A program made the translations under genes and the position numbers. The notes beneath the pieces were generated by a model, which saw only the letters and a program-made list of their open reading frames with translations, did no database searches and had not been told where the DNA came from. From Nocardioides terrae (GTDB taxonomy: Bacteria; Actinomycetota; Actinomycetes; Propionibacteriales; Nocardioidaceae): a stretch of 64,000 nucleotides of DNA. Below, in pieces: positions 8,726-18,009 of this stretch. The stretch spans positions 1 to 64,000 of the forward strand of contig NZ_FOLB01000012.1 in NCBI RefSeq assembly GCF_900112345.1. The letters run 5' to 3'. Each line of letters begins with the position of its first letter. Within the stretch, counting starts at the first letter, position 1.

Positions 8726-9393
8726 TCCGGGTGCTGCTCGCCGACGATGACCCGCTCGTCCGCTCCGCGCTGGCGCTGATGCTCGGCGGTCCCGACGACG
8801 TGAAGGTCGTCGGCGAGGCCGCCGACGGCGCCGAGGCGGTCCGGCTGACCGAGGACCTCCGGCCCGACGTGGTGCTGATGGACATCCGGATGCCGCGGAT
8901 GACCGGCCTCGAGGCGACGCAGCGGCTGCACGAGCGGGCGGACCCGCCCCACGTCATCGTGCTGACGACGTTCGACGCCGACGACCTGGTCGTGGGCGCC
9001 CTCGGAGCGGGCGCGGACGGGTTCCTGCTCAAGGACACCCCTCCGGCCGAGATCGTCGACGCGATCCGGCGGGTCGCCGACGGCGACCCGATGCTGTCCC
9101 CCTCGGTCACCCGCTCGCTGATCGACCGGCTGCGTCGCGACGACCCGCGCGGCCGGGCGGAGGCCGCTGAGCGACGGCTGGCGGTGCTGACCGAGCGCGA
9201 GCGCGAGGTCGCCCGAGCGGTCGGGCGCGGGCTCTCGAACGCGGAGATCGCGGCGGAGCTCTACCTGTCGGTCCCCACCGTCAAGGCGCACGTCTCCCGC
9301 CTGCTCGACAAGCTGGCCGCGGCCAACCGGGTCCAGATCGCGCTCTGCATCCACGACGCGGGGCTGGACCGCCCGGCTCAGGGCAGGGAGTAG
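8722..9393 (+). CDS. Response regulator, NarL/LuxR family
   Basis: A 223-residue DNA-binding regulator. The receiver domain carries the acidic pocket ADDDP, the phospho-acceptor Asp in VLMDIRMPRMTG (about residue 54) and the conserved Lys in FLLKDTPP. The LuxR-type HTH occupies about 150-210, with LTEREREVARAVGRGLSN and VKAHVSRLLDKL. It is coupled to the upstream kinase by an ATGA overlap. Its 3' end overlaps by 16 bp the original end of the convergent phosphodiesterase gene. Confidence 0.93.
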   Translation: MIRVLLADDDPLVRSALALMLGGPDDVKVVGEAADGAEAVRLTEDLRPDVVLMDIRMPRMTGLEATQRLHERADPPHVIVLTTFDADDLVVGALGAGADGFLLKDTPPAEIVDAIRRVADGDPMLSPSVTRSLIDRLRRDDPRGRAEAAERRLAVLTEREREVARAVGRGLSNAEIAAELYLSVPTVKAHVSRLLDKLAAANRVQIALCIHDAGLDRPAQGRE

Positions 9394-10252
9394 ACCGCTC
9401 CGGCGACCGCTAGCTCGGCCGGGCCGTCGTAGACCGAGCCGGCCTCGGCGAGCATGCCGTCGGCGCTGTGCCATGGCGGTACGTGGGAGTGATGCCCAGC
9501 CAGGTTGTCCAACCTGGTGATGGGTGCTTGCTTGCCGATTGCTGAGTGGGGCCGGTGACGGCCTTCGGGACGTGGGTCAGCACGAGGCGCTTCGCGCCCG
9601 CCTTGGCGGCGACCTCACCGGCCTGGACGCCGGTCAGGTGGAGTCCCGCCGGGTTGTCGTCGCCCGCCCGGAACGACGCCTCCGCCAGCAGCAGGTCGGC
9701 GCCGGTGGCGAGCTCGAGCAGCCGCTCGGTGGGGCCGGTGTCCCCGGTGTAGGCGAGCACCGTCCCGGCCACGTCGATCCGGAAGGCGTACGCCGGCACC
9801 GGGTGATCCACCTCGACGGGGGTGATCCGGAAGGGCCCGACCTCGAACGTCGCGCGGTACTTGTGGAACTCGAACTCCTCCTCCATGCCCGGCTTGCGGG
9901 GGAGGTCGTAGGCACGGGCCAGCCGCCGCGCCGTGCCGCGCGGACCCCACACCGGGATCGGCGGCTGCTGACCGCTGGGGTGGTACTTCCGCAGCACGTA
10001 GTAGGACGTCATGTCGATGCAGTGGTCGGCGTGCAGGTGGGAGAGCAGCACCGCGTCGATGGCCAGCGGGTCGGCGTACCGCTGCAGGGCGCCCAGCGCC
10101 CCGTTGCCCAGGTCGAGCAGGATCCGCCAGGTCCGGCTCCCGCCGTTGCCGTCGCTTCCGACCGCCTCGACGAGATAACAGCTCGCGGGCGACTCGGGCC
10201 CCGGGTAGGAGCCGGAGCAGCCGACGATCGTGAGCGTGAGGGCGGCGGTCAT
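9378..10252 (-). pseudogene. MBL-fold phosphodiesterase (Rv1339-like), C-terminus frameshifted by an IS scar
   Basis: A metallo-beta-lactamase-fold hydrolase with the metal motif SHLHADHCID at about 70-80, a third His in PVEVDHPVPAY and the Asp of YTGDTGP. Its neighbour murI and the position match M. tuberculosis Rv1339, reported as an atypical cAMP phosphodiesterase. The start is the ATG overlapping the murI stop. An 89-bp insertion at 9481-9569 shifts the frame after LTHVP. Translation then runs through foreign codons to a stop at 9410. Removing exactly 89 bp rejoins LTHVP to PWHSADG and restores an intact 261-residue protein ending at 9378. The core fold and metal site are upstream of the scar, so the altered protein might retain some activity. 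Confidence 0.85.
9481..9569 (-). mobile_element. 89-bp insertion scar carrying the 3' end of an IS481-like transposase gene
   Basis: The segment is bounded by a 7-bp direct repeat, ACGTGGG, at 9481-9487 and 9570-9576. On the minus strand one frame reads RPHSAIGKQAPITRLDNL followed by AGHHS, which resembles the C-terminus of IS481-type transposases. Nothing else of the element remains. It interrupts the phosphodiesterase gene and changes its frame because 89 is not a multiple of three. The family assignment rests on memory of transposase C-termini. Confidence 0.7.
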
Positions 10253-11082
10253 GCGAGTCCTCCCGCGAACTGCGAGGCGGCGACCATCTCGGGGCCGAGG
10301 AAGCGCCGGCCGATGGTCTCGAACTGGTCGGGCGCCCCGGTGGTCAGGAAGCGGTACGTCGGCTCGCCGGACTCGCGCATCAGGCCGGTGCCCGCCAGCA
10401 TCCGGTAGACGTCCTTCGCACACTCCTCGGCGCTGCTGACGAGCGTCACGTTGTCGCCCATGACGTAGGAGATGACACCGGTCAGCAGCGGGTAGTGCGT
10501 GCAGCCGAGGATCAGCGTGTCGACGCCCACGCTGGTGAGCGGGTCGAGGTAGTCGTGCGCCGCGTCGAGCAGCTCGTCACCGCTGGTGATGCCGGCCTCG
10601 ACGAGCGGGACGAACCGCGGGCAGGCCCGGGTGTGCAGCTCGACGTGCGGCGCGGCGGCGAAGGCGTCGTCGTAGGCCATCGACTCGGCGGTCGCGCGGG
10701 TGCAGATCACGCCGATCCGGCCGGTGCGGCTGGCCGCGACGGCGCGTCGGGTGGCCGGCAGGATCACCTCGGTCACCGGCACGTCGTAGCGCTCGCGGGC
10801 GTCGCGCAGCATCGCGGCGCTGGCGGAGTTGCAGGCGATGACCAGCGCCTTCACGCCCTGCTCGACGAGGTGGTCGAGGCACTCCAGCGCGTATTCACGG
10901 ACCTCCGCGATCGGCTTGGGCCCGTAGGGCGCCCGCGCGGTGTCGCCGACGTAGAGCACCGACTCGTGCGGGAGCTGGTCGATGACCGACCGGGCGACGG
11001 TGAGCCCCCCGAACCCCGAGTCGAAGATCCCGATGGGCGCATCCACGTTTCCTGGGTCGACGGGGAGGCTCAGGTCATGCAC
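10249..11082 (-). CDS. murI: Glutamate racemase
   Basis: Makes D-glutamate for peptidoglycan by PLP-independent racemisation using two cysteines. Both are visible: the Cys of [11 protein letters not shown] at about residue 88 and the Cys of [11 protein letters not shown] at about 200. The N-terminus has [15 protein letters not shown] and [11 protein letters not shown] follows. The start is uncertain: GTG at 11082 gives 277 residues, while GTG at 11046, with a close AGGA, gives 265. The stop overlaps the start of the phosphodiesterase gene. In M. tuberculosis murI lies in the same block as cysM; here the IS110 element and a VOC gene lie between. Confidence 0.95.
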   Translation of the reverse strand: MHDLSLPVDPGNVDAPIGIFDSGFGGLTVARSVIDQLPHESVLYVGDTARAPYGPKPIAEVREYALECLDHLVEQGVKALVIACNSASAAMLRDARERYDVPVTEVILPATRRAVAASRTGRIGVICTRATAESMAYDDAFAAAPHVELHTRACPRFVPLVEAGITSGDELLDAAHDYLDPLTSVGVDTLILGCTHYPLLTGVISYVMGDNVTLVSSAEECAKDVYRMLAGTGLMRESGEPTYRFLTTGAPDQFETIGRRFLGPEMVAASQFAGGLA

Positions 11083-11168
11083 AAGGCGAAAGGCTAGGCG
11101 TTCGACACCCCTGACGCACGGGGCCGCGACCCACGTCACGCGAGACGACGGTCACGCGGCTCCGCGGA

Positions 11169-11549
11169 TCAGCCCGCCCGGATGATCTGCTGCAACGACC
11201 AACGGTTGCCGTCAGGGTCCTGGAAGTAGACGAACCGACCCCACGGCAGCTCGTCGACATCGGAGCAGTCGACCTCGCGCTCACGCAGATAGGCGCGGGC
11301 GGCATCGGCGTCCGGCACCACGACCTGGATGAGCTGCGACGACCCCTCCGGCATCATCTCGAGGCCCACCCCGAAGCAGAAGGAGCAGGCCGACCCCTGG
11401 GGTGTCACCTGCACGAAGCGGAGCCCCTCGTGCACGGTGTTGTCGAAGTCGACGTTCCAGCCGACCTGGTCGCCGTAGAACGCCTTGGCCCGGTCGACGT
11501 CCGAGACGGCGAGCGGGATGAGCTCGATCTTCCAGTCCAGTTGTGTCAT
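11169..11549 (-). CDS. VOC (glyoxalase/dioxygenase fold) family protein
   Basis: A 126-residue protein with two beta-alpha-beta-beta-beta modules of the vicinal-oxygen-chelate fold. Segments such as VSDVDRAKAFYGDQVGW and VYFQDPDGNRWSLQQI are typical of uncharacterised single-domain VOC proteins. Whether it binds metal or acts as an enzyme is not clear from sequence. The chosen start is the ATG of MTQLDW, preceded by AGGCC. A TAGCGT box at 11604-11609 on the minus strand could be its -10. The IS110 element lies directly upstream, so its promoter region may be affected. Confidence 0.8.
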   Translation of the reverse strand: MTQLDWKIELIPLAVSDVDRAKAFYGDQVGWNVDFDNTVHEGLRFVQVTPQGSACSFCFGVGLEMMPEGSSQLIQVVVPDADAARAYLREREVDCSDVDELPWGRFVYFQDPDGNRWSLQQIIRAG

Positions 11550-11634
11550 GTCCACGGCCTCCAGCCGGTCGATGCCCGGCCCGGAGCGGCCGGCGCACGT
11601 CACACGCTAGGGGTGACCACCGACATTTAGCCTT

Positions 11635-11855
11635 TTGAGTGGGTCCGCGGGCGGGCCGAACATCCGACCGGGACACGTGGTGATCCCTGAGTTCTGAGTG
11701 GTCGTCCGCGGGCCTGGTGTCTGGTCGAGCGGTGTCCTTGTTCGGGAACTTGGAGCCAGTCATGGGGCGTGGACTCCTGCTTAGAGAATGTCTGGGCCGT
11801 GGCCGCGATGGTCAGTCACCTGGTGAACGGGAAACCGACTGACAGGAGCAACGCG
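11635..11855 (+). ncRNA. Candidate bridge RNA region in the IS110 left end
   Basis: This 220-bp stretch upstream of the transposase has no convincing gene. In IS110-group elements this position encodes a structured bridge RNA whose two loops pair with target and donor DNA. Two related segments occur here: TTGAGTGGGTCCGCGGGC at 11635-11652 and CTGAGTGGTCGTCCGCGGGC at 11694-11713. CTGAGTTC at 11687-11694 is the reverse complement of GAACTCAG at 13261-13268, just outside the right end, as expected for a right-target guide. An 8-base match could be chance. Exact RNA ends are unknown. Confidence 0.4.
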
Positions 11856-13250
11856 ATGGCGTTCACGTTGGGCATCGACATCGCCGTCCGGGCAGCGCAT
11901 CAAGCCACGCTTGCCCGCGACGGCGCCACGGTCTGGCGCGGCCGGAAGTTCTGGACCAGACCGAGCGACCTCGAGCGGCTGTGGACGGACCTCGACGTGG
12001 CCGACCCCGGTGAGCTGACCGTGGTGATCGAGCCGACCCGCAATGCCTGGATCGTGGTCGCGGAGTGGTTCCGCCGCCGCGGCGCACGGGTCGTGATGGT
12101 CCCCACCACGCAGTCCGCTGACCTGCGCCGCTACTACTCCAAGCACACGAAGAACGACCGGATCGACTCCGAGCTCCTCGCCCGGCTGCCGCTGCTGCAC
12201 CCCGACGGACTGCGCGAGTACTCCGGCCAAGGCCCGGCTGACGCACTGCGTCGGCTGGTCAAGCAGCGCTCCACCATGGTCAAGCGTCGGGTCGCGGTCT
12301 ACGCCCGACTCGACGCGCTCGTCGAACTACTCGGACCGTCCTGGTACGCGATGCTGGGCTCGAACTACGGCCTTGCCGCGCTGGAGTTCCTGGCTCGCTA
12401 CGCCGACCCCAACACCGTGATCCGGCTCGGTCAGGCGCGTCTGAGCCGGTTGCTCATCGCCCGCTCACGGGGCGCCTGGCGTGAGGACCACGCCGCCGGA
12501 CTGGTGGCGGCAGCAAGAGAGACGCTCGCCCTGTGGGGCGCTGACGGGATGGACTTCGCCGAACTCGCCGAAGACATCGCCCACGAAGCCGAGCAGGCAC
12601 TGTTCCTGACCCGTCAGATCAAGCAGATCGACGAGCGGGTCACGAACCTCTATGCCGACGCCGACCCCGACGGCATCGTCGCTTCCGCACCCGGTGTCGG
12701 GCCGGTGACCAGCGCGGTCATCGCCGGCCGGATCGGCGACCCGCACCGATTCACCTCCTTGGCCGCGGTCCGCGCCTCCACCGGCCTGGTGCCCAAGGTC
12801 AGCCAGTCCGGGGTCAGCAAGGTCGAGTCCTCGATCACCAAGGCCGGTGACCCGCTGCTGCGCGAGGTGCTCTGCCACGCGGCCGATCAGGCCCGCAAGG
12901 TCGACCCACAGATCGCCGCCAAGTACCAGCGCCTGATGGCCGGCGACCGGCACCACGACTCCGCGATCTGCCACCTAGCCACCCTGATGGTCACCCGGAT
13001 CGTGGCCTGCATGCGCAACGGCCAGCCGTACACACTCCGCGACGTCGACGGCACCCCGATCACCGAGGCCGAGGGCCGCGCGATCGTCAAGGAGCGCTAC
13101 GCCATCGACCAGAAGAACCGCGTCGCCGCAGCCGGTCGCCGCATGCAGCAGCGACACAGGCAGGCGGCGGGCCGGGAGTCACAGGAGTCGCAAAGCGCTC
13201 CAACATCCCAGCCCGCCAACACCAAGCCTACGAGCCGCCACGTGGCTTGA
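11856..13250 (+). CDS. IS110-family DEDD transposase
   Basis: A 464-residue recombinase. The N-terminal RuvC-like DEDD domain includes LGIDIAVRAAH (first Asp), VVIEPTRNAW (Glu) and HTKNDRIDSELLARL (Asp pair). The C-terminal transposase_20 domain includes ASAPGVGPVTSAVIAGRIGD and STGLVPKVSQSGVSK, where a conserved Ser is the nucleophile in this family. The start ATG at 11856 has AGGAG eight bases upstream; an upstream in-frame start would reach into the putative bridge RNA. The protein is somewhat longer than the usual 400 residues because of a basic, Gln/Ser-rich tail. No frameshift is seen. Confidence 0.93.
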   Translation: MAFTLGIDIAVRAAHQATLARDGATVWRGRKFWTRPSDLERLWTDLDVADPGELTVVIEPTRNAWIVVAEWFRRRGARVVMVPTTQSADLRRYYSKHTKNDRIDSELLARLPLLHPDGLREYSGQGPADALRRLVKQRSTMVKRRVAVYARLDALVELLGPSWYAMLGSNYGLAALEFLARYADPNTVIRLGQARLSRLLIARSRGAWREDHAAGLVAAARETLALWGADGMDFAELAEDIAHEAEQALFLTRQIKQIDERVTNLYADADPDGIVASAPGVGPVTSAVIAGRIGDPHRFTSLAAVRASTGLVPKVSQSGVSKVESSITKAGDPLLREVLCHAADQARKVDPQIAAKYQRLMAGDRHHDSAICHLATLMVTRIVACMRNGQPYTLRDVDGTPITEAEGRAIVKERYAIDQKNRVAAAGRRMQQRHRQAAGRESQESQSAPTSQPANTKPTSRHVA

Positions 13251-13270
13251 CGTTCCTTAGGAACTCAGTC

Positions 13271-14308
<1,038 letters not shown>

Positions 14309-14369
14309 TCACCGACCGGGCCGCAGCGGTGGCGCGGCTACCAGCTCGGCATCCTCGGCTGACGAGCCC

Positions 14370-14927
14370 TCAGCGCAGGAAGCGCTCCGGGTCGAACTCG
14401 TCGAGCGGGATGATCCGCACCCGCGGCAGCGGGACGTTGAACGCGCCGACCTCGTCCTCGAGGTCGTGCAGCTCGATGCCGAGCGTGTCGAACTGGCTGC
14501 TGGCGTACTCCCGCAGCGCGAGCACACCGACCCGGCGCCGGCCGGACGCCAGCCCGGCGAGCCGGTCGGCGAAGTCCGCGTCGTGGCTGACCAGCAGCAC
14601 GTCGTCGTCATGGGCGGCGAGCGCGTCGAGCGTCCGCAGGATGCCGATGTCGACGACCTTCTCGTCGGCCCGGCCGCTCAGCGGCACCGGCCGGTAGTCG
14701 AGCGCCAGCAGCGCCTGCACGAACGCGCTTGGGAGCTGGCCGTTGGAGGCGTTGAGGAAGAAGAGGCCGGTGACCGGCTGGTCCCACAGCTCGGCGGCGT
14801 ACGCCGTCACGCGGTCCCAGCGCGGCCGCTCCTCGGGCAGCGGCCGCCGCCCGAGGAGGGAGTTGCCGAGCGTCGCGTCGATGTTCTCTCCGTCGACGAG
14901 GACGAAGGTGCGGCGCTCGGCGGTCAT
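14370..14927 (-). CDS. NYN-domain protein (PIN-like nuclease fold)
   Basis: A 185-residue protein with the NYN/LabA fold, related to PIN nucleases. Conserved acidic residues expected to bind metal are present: FVLVDGENID at the N-terminus, KVVDIGILRTLDAL in the middle and LLVSHDADFADRL. A role in RNA processing or decay is the family expectation, but the target is unknown. It lies between cysO and cysM, a position with no counterpart in the M. tuberculosis locus. The preferred start is ATG at 14927, 10 bp from the cysO stop; an ATG at 14951 would overlap cysO. Confidence 0.8.
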   Translation of the reverse strand: MTAERRTFVLVDGENIDATLGNSLLGRRPLPEERPRWDRVTAYAAELWDQPVTGLFFLNASNGQLPSAFVQALLALDYRPVPLSGRADEKVVDIGILRTLDALAAHDDDVLLVSHDADFADRLAGLASGRRRVGVLALREYASSQFDTLGIELHDLEDEVGAFNVPLPRVRIIPLDEFDPERFLR

Positions 14928-14937
14928 CGCGACGCGC

Positions 14938-15216
14938 TCAGCTCGCCCCACCGGCGACGGCCGGCAGCACGACGACCTGGTCGCCGTCCTTCAGCTCGGC
15001 CCCGAGGCCGCCCAGGAAGCGGACGTCCTCGTCGTTGACGTACACGTTGACGAAGCGACGCAGGTCGCCGTTGTCGATCAGACGGTCCTTGATGCCGGCG
15101 TGGTTCGCCTCGAGGTCGTCGATGAGCGCGGCAAGGGTGCCGCCGGACCCGCTGACGGACTTCTCGCCGGCGGTGTAGGTGCGCAGGATGGTCGGGATGC
15201 GGACCTCGATGGCCAT
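14938..15216 (-). CDS. cysO: CysO sulfur-carrier protein (ThiS/MoaD-like)
   Basis: A 92-residue ubiquitin-fold carrier. As a C-terminal thiocarboxylate it delivers sulfur to CysM, and Mec then releases cysteine from the adduct. The N-terminus VRIPTILRTYTAGEKSV and the segment VNDEDVRFLGGLGAEL are typical. The C-terminus is VVVLPAVAGGAS: the diglycine is followed by Ala-Ser rather than ending the chain. The two extra residues would have to be removed before activation, for which Mec is the obvious candidate. It lies 19 bp downstream of mec and 10 bp upstream of the NYN gene. Confidence 0.93.
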   Translation of the reverse strand: MAIEVRIPTILRTYTAGEKSVSGSGGTLAALIDDLEANHAGIKDRLIDNGDLRRFVNVYVNDEDVRFLGGLGAELKDGDQVVVLPAVAGGAS

Positions 15217-15235
15217 GTCTTCTCCTCGGTGACTG

Positions 15236-15676
15236 TCAGGACTCGGTGCTGCTCAACGTCTCGACCACCCGGATCTCTTCCTCGGTGATCTCGCCGTCCA
15301 CGATCCGGTAGGAGCGGAACTCGACCGGACCCTCGTCGTTGCCGTGCTCGCGGGTACTGACCAGCACGTAGTGGGCGCCCGGCTCGCTGGCGAGCTTCAC
15401 GTCGGTGACGCTCGGGTAGGCCTCGGTGGCGGTGTGGGAGTGGTAGACGATCACCGGCTCCTCGTCACGCGCCCACATCTCCTTGTAGAGCTCGAGCAGC
15501 TCGGTGCTGTCGAACTCGTAGAAGGTCGGGCTGCCGGCCGCGTTGATCATCTCGATCACCCGCTCCGGCCGGTCGCTGCCCTCCGGGCCCGCGACGATGC
15601 CGCAGGCCTCGTCGGGATGGTCACGCCTGGCGTGGGCGACGATGGCGTCGTACGTCGCCTGCGTGATGGTCAGCAC
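15236..15676 (-). CDS. mec: Mec, JAMM-type zinc metalloprotease acting on CysO
   Basis: A 146-residue JAB1/MPN+ peptidase. The JAMM motif is complete: Glu in DEACGIV near residue 25 and HSHTATEAYPSVTD, which supplies His-x-His and Asp ligands. The family member in M. tuberculosis (Rv1334) cleaves cysteine from the CysO-cysteine adduct. The start chosen is the GTG of VLTITQ; the upstream ATG adds 16 residues not expected in the family. First gene of the mec-cysO-NYN-cysM run. Confidence 0.92.
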   Translation of the reverse strand: MLTITQATYDAIVAHARRDHPDEACGIVAGPEGSDRPERVIEMINAAGSPTFYEFDSTELLELYKEMWARDEEPVIVYHSHTATEAYPSVTDVKLASEPGAHYVLVSTREHGNDEGPVEFRSYRIVDGEITEEEIRVVETLSSTES

Positions 15677-15743
15677 GAGAGACAACCCTAGGCCGTCGAC
15701 CGGCAGGGGTGCCCCGCGGCCCACGCTGCGGACGTGACCGGCG

Positions 15744-16328
15744 TCATGCGTCGGAGAGCGCCTCGACGAGCGTCTCCTGGAGGTAGCCGACCCAGTCGTA
15801 GATGTCGTGGGCCTGGCCGCGCGGGTCGTCGTCGGGCAGCGACTCCCAGTAGGCCTCGTCGCCCTCCTCGACCTCGAGTCGGGTGGCCAGCGCGAGCCGG
15901 ATGTCGGTGAACGAGCGCATCCAGGTCTCCGCGGACGGCTCGTCGAGCTCCACGTCGATCATCAGGCCCTCCTCGACCAGCTCGGGTGGCAGGCCGGCCT
16001 CCTCCAGCGCGTCGATGATCGCCCCGGCCGCGGCCGCCTTGCCGTCGCGCAGGGCCGACTCGGTGAAGCGCCGGAAGTCGCCGGCCGCCTCCTCGTCGTC
16101 GCGGTAGGCGTTGGGGAAGAGCCGGGCCAGCACCGGGTCCTCGGGCTCGGTGGTCGGGCCGGAGAAGTCGAGCATCGCCTCGAGGGAGTCGCGCTCAAAG
16201 GGTGCGGCCGACTCGTTGCGCAGCAGCTCGACGAGCTGGCTCGCCAGCGAGCGGAGCAGGTCGGCCTCGAACCCGGTGAAGTTGGCGATGATGCTGCCGC
16301 TCCTCCGGTGGCGGGTGAACCCCGTCAT
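15744..16328 (-). CDS. DUF2017-family protein
   Basis: A 194-residue acidic protein of the actinobacterial DUF2017 family (Rv1332-like), found between clpS and mec in mycobacteria as here. It is mostly helical and Glu/Asp-rich, with the conserved pieces FEADLLRSLASQLVELL, DPVLARLFPNAYRDD and a C-terminal VGYLQETLVEAL. No membrane segment or catalytic motif is recognisable. The close coupling to clpS (7 bp) suggests a link to protein degradation, but this is only an inference. Confidence 0.85.
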   Translation of the reverse strand: MTGFTRHRRSGSIIANFTGFEADLLRSLASQLVELLRNESAAPFERDSLEAMLDFSGPTTEPEDPVLARLFPNAYRDDEEAAGDFRRFTESALRDGKAAAAGAIIDALEEAGLPPELVEEGLMIDVELDEPSAETWMRSFTDIRLALATRLEVEEGDEAYWESLPDDDPRGQAHDIYDWVGYLQETLVEALSDA

Positions 16329-16335
16329 CGCCTGG

Positions 16336-16629
16336 TCACTCCTGCTTCTCGAGGGTCGCCCACAAGCCGTACTCGTGCATCGCCTGCACGTCGCGCTCCA
16401 TCTCCTCGCGGCTCCCGGAGCTGACCGCGGAGCGGCCGTCCTCGTGGACCTCGAGCATCAGCTTCTCCGCCTTCTTCTTCGAGTAGCCGAAGTACTTCTG
16501 GAAGACGAAGGTGACGTAGGACATCAGGTTGACCGGGTCGTTCCACACCACCGTGATCCAGGGGGTGGCGGGGATGGTCAGGTCGTCGGTGACGGGCTCG
16601 TCTAGCTCGACCGGGCTCGGCGCGGACAT
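16336..16629 (-). CDS. clpS: ATP-dependent Clp protease adaptor ClpS
   Basis: A 97-residue adaptor that delivers N-degron substrates to ClpAP or ClpCP. The core motif [20 protein letters not shown] and the later VHEDGRSAV match the ClpS fold, including the substrate-pocket region and the His/Gly segment. The first 25 residues form the usual acidic extension. Start at ATG 16629; an alternative ATG at 16638 adds three residues and lies in a palindrome shared with the divergent pncB start. Confidence 0.93.
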   Translation of the reverse strand: MSAPSPVELDEPVTDDLTIPATPWITVVWNDPVNLMSYVTFVFQKYFGYSKKKAEKLMLEVHEDGRSAVSSGSREEMERDVQAMHEYGLWATLEKQE

Positions 16630-16634
16630 GGCGC

Positions 16635-16651
16635 CCATCGTGCCACGATGG
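16635..16651. promoter_or_regulatory. 17-bp perfect palindrome between clpS and pncB
   Basis: CCATCGTGCCACGATGG is perfectly symmetric around C16643. It contains the pncB start ATG on the plus strand and the alternative clpS ATG on the minus strand. CATCGT could serve as a weak -10 for a leaderless pncB mRNA. A repressor site is possible but not demonstrated. Confidence 0.4.
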
Positions 16652-17949
16652 CGACTGTGCACTCGACCGCGGACTCCACCGCCCTCCTGACCGACCACTA
16701 CGAGCTCACGATGCTGGAGGCCGCGCTGGCCGCCGGCACCGCCGGCCGACGCTCGGTCTTCGAGCTGTTCCCCCGCCGGCTGCCCGAGGGTCGGCGGTAC
16801 GGCGTCGTGGCCGGTGTGGGCCGTGCGCTGGAGGCGATCGACGCCTTCCGGTTCGACTCCGACACGCTCGCCGCACTCGACGGCGTCGTCGACGAGCCGA
16901 CGCTCGGCTGGCTCGCGGACTTCCGTTTCTCCGGCGACGTGTGGGGCTACGCCGAGGGCGAGCTCTACTTCCCGCACTCCCCGCTGCTGGTGGTGGAGGC
17001 GTCCTTCGCCGAGGCGGTCCTGCTCGAGACCGTGCTGCTCTCGATCTACAACCACGACTCCGCGGTCGCGTCGGCGGCCTCCCGCATGACACTGGCCGCC
17101 GGGGGCCGGCCGTGCATCGAGATGGGGTCGCGCCGCACGCATGAGGAGGCGGCCGTCGCAGCCGCCCGGGCGGCGTACGTCGCGGGCTTCGAGGCGACCT
17201 CCAACCTGGCGGCGCGCCACCGCTACGGCGTCCCGTCGACCGGCACCAGCGCGCACTCGTTCACCCTGCTGCACGACACCGAGGAGCAGGCGTTCCGCGC
17301 CCAGGTGGCGTCGCTCGGCAAGGGGACGACCCTGCTGGTCGACACCTACGACGTCACCGAGGCGGTCCGGCTCGGGGTCGAGGTGGCCGGGACCTCGCTC
17401 GGGGCCGTCCGCCTCGACTCCGGCGACCTGGGCGTGCTCGCGGTCCAGGTGCGCGAGCAGCTGGACTCCCTCGGCGCGGGAACGACGCGGATCATCGTCA
17501 CCAGCGACCTCGACGAGCACGCGATCGCGGCGCTCGCCGCCGCACCCGTCGACGGCTACGGCGTCGGCACGGAGCTGGTCACCGGCAGCGGCCACCCGAC
17601 GTGCGGGTTCGTCTACAAGCTGGTCGCCCGCGAGGGGACCGACGGCGAGCTGATGTCGGTCGCGAAGAAGAGCGTCGACAAGGTGTCCATCGGCGGGCGC
17701 AAGTACGCCCTCCGCCGCCGCTCCACGCGCGGCGTCGCCCAGGCGGAGGTGATCGGGATCGGCACCGCGCCGGTCGACGACGGAGACGACCGCATGCTGC
17801 TGACCCCGCTGGTCCGCGACGGGGAGATCGTCGGGCGGGAGCCGCTGAGCGCCGCACGCGACCGGCACGCCGCCGCCCGCGCCGAGCTCCCCCTCGAGGC
17901 CCAGTCGATGGCCAAGGGCGAGGCCGTCATCCCGACCGTCTTCGAATGA
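16648..17949 (+). CDS. pncB: Nicotinate phosphoribosyltransferase
   Basis: A 433-residue NAD-salvage enzyme that makes nicotinate mononucleotide from nicotinate and PRPP. The N-terminal [15 protein letters not shown] is characteristic. The phosphorylatable His lies in [14 protein letters not shown] at about residue 200. Phosphoribosyl-binding segments follow: [35 protein letters not shown] and [13 protein letters not shown]. It is followed by pncA, which supplies its substrate, in the same orientation. In M. tuberculosis a pncB gene also neighbours clpS. Confidence 0.95.
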   Translation: MATVHSTADSTALLTDHYELTMLEAALAAGTAGRRSVFELFPRRLPEGRRYGVVAGVGRALEAIDAFRFDSDTLAALDGVVDEPTLGWLADFRFSGDVWGYAEGELYFPHSPLLVVEASFAEAVLLETVLLSIYNHDSAVASAASRMTLAAGGRPCIEMGSRRTHEEAAVAAARAAYVAGFEATSNLAARHRYGVPSTGTSAHSFTLLHDTEEQAFRAQVASLGKGTTLLVDTYDVTEAVRLGVEVAGTSLGAVRLDSGDLGVLAVQVREQLDSLGAGTTRIIVTSDLDEHAIAALAAAPVDGYGVGTELVTGSGHPTCGFVYKLVAREGTDGELMSVAKKSVDKVSIGGRKYALRRRSTRGVAQAEVIGIGTAPVDDGDDRMLLTPLVRDGEIVGREPLSAARDRHAAARAELPLEAQSMAKGEAVIPTVFE

Positions 17950-17997
17950 CGGGGCCGGGCTCGGAGCCTGACCGTGGCAGCCGCCGCCGGACATCCC

Positions 17998-18003
17998 TAG
18001 TGT
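17998..18003 (+). promoter_or_regulatory. Predicted -10 box of pncA (leaderless)
   Basis: TAGTGT is followed by six bases and then the ATG at 18010. The spacing predicts transcription starting at the start codon, so pncA may have its own promoter besides read-through from pncB. Confidence 0.55.
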
Positions 18004-18009
18004 TTGCGC

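Larger units (their letters stand above)
11635..13258 (+). mobile_element. IS110-family insertion sequence
   Basis: The element comprises a long non-coding left end (about 11635-11855), one DEDD transposase gene and a very short right end before the cysM stop at 13271. A long 5' non-coding end and short 3' end is the IS110-group arrangement, in which the 5' end encodes the bridge RNA. IS110 elements lack inverted repeats, so the boundaries given are approximate. It sits in the intergenic space between cysM and the VOC gene. The transposase frame is intact, so the copy may be active. Confidence 0.75.
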
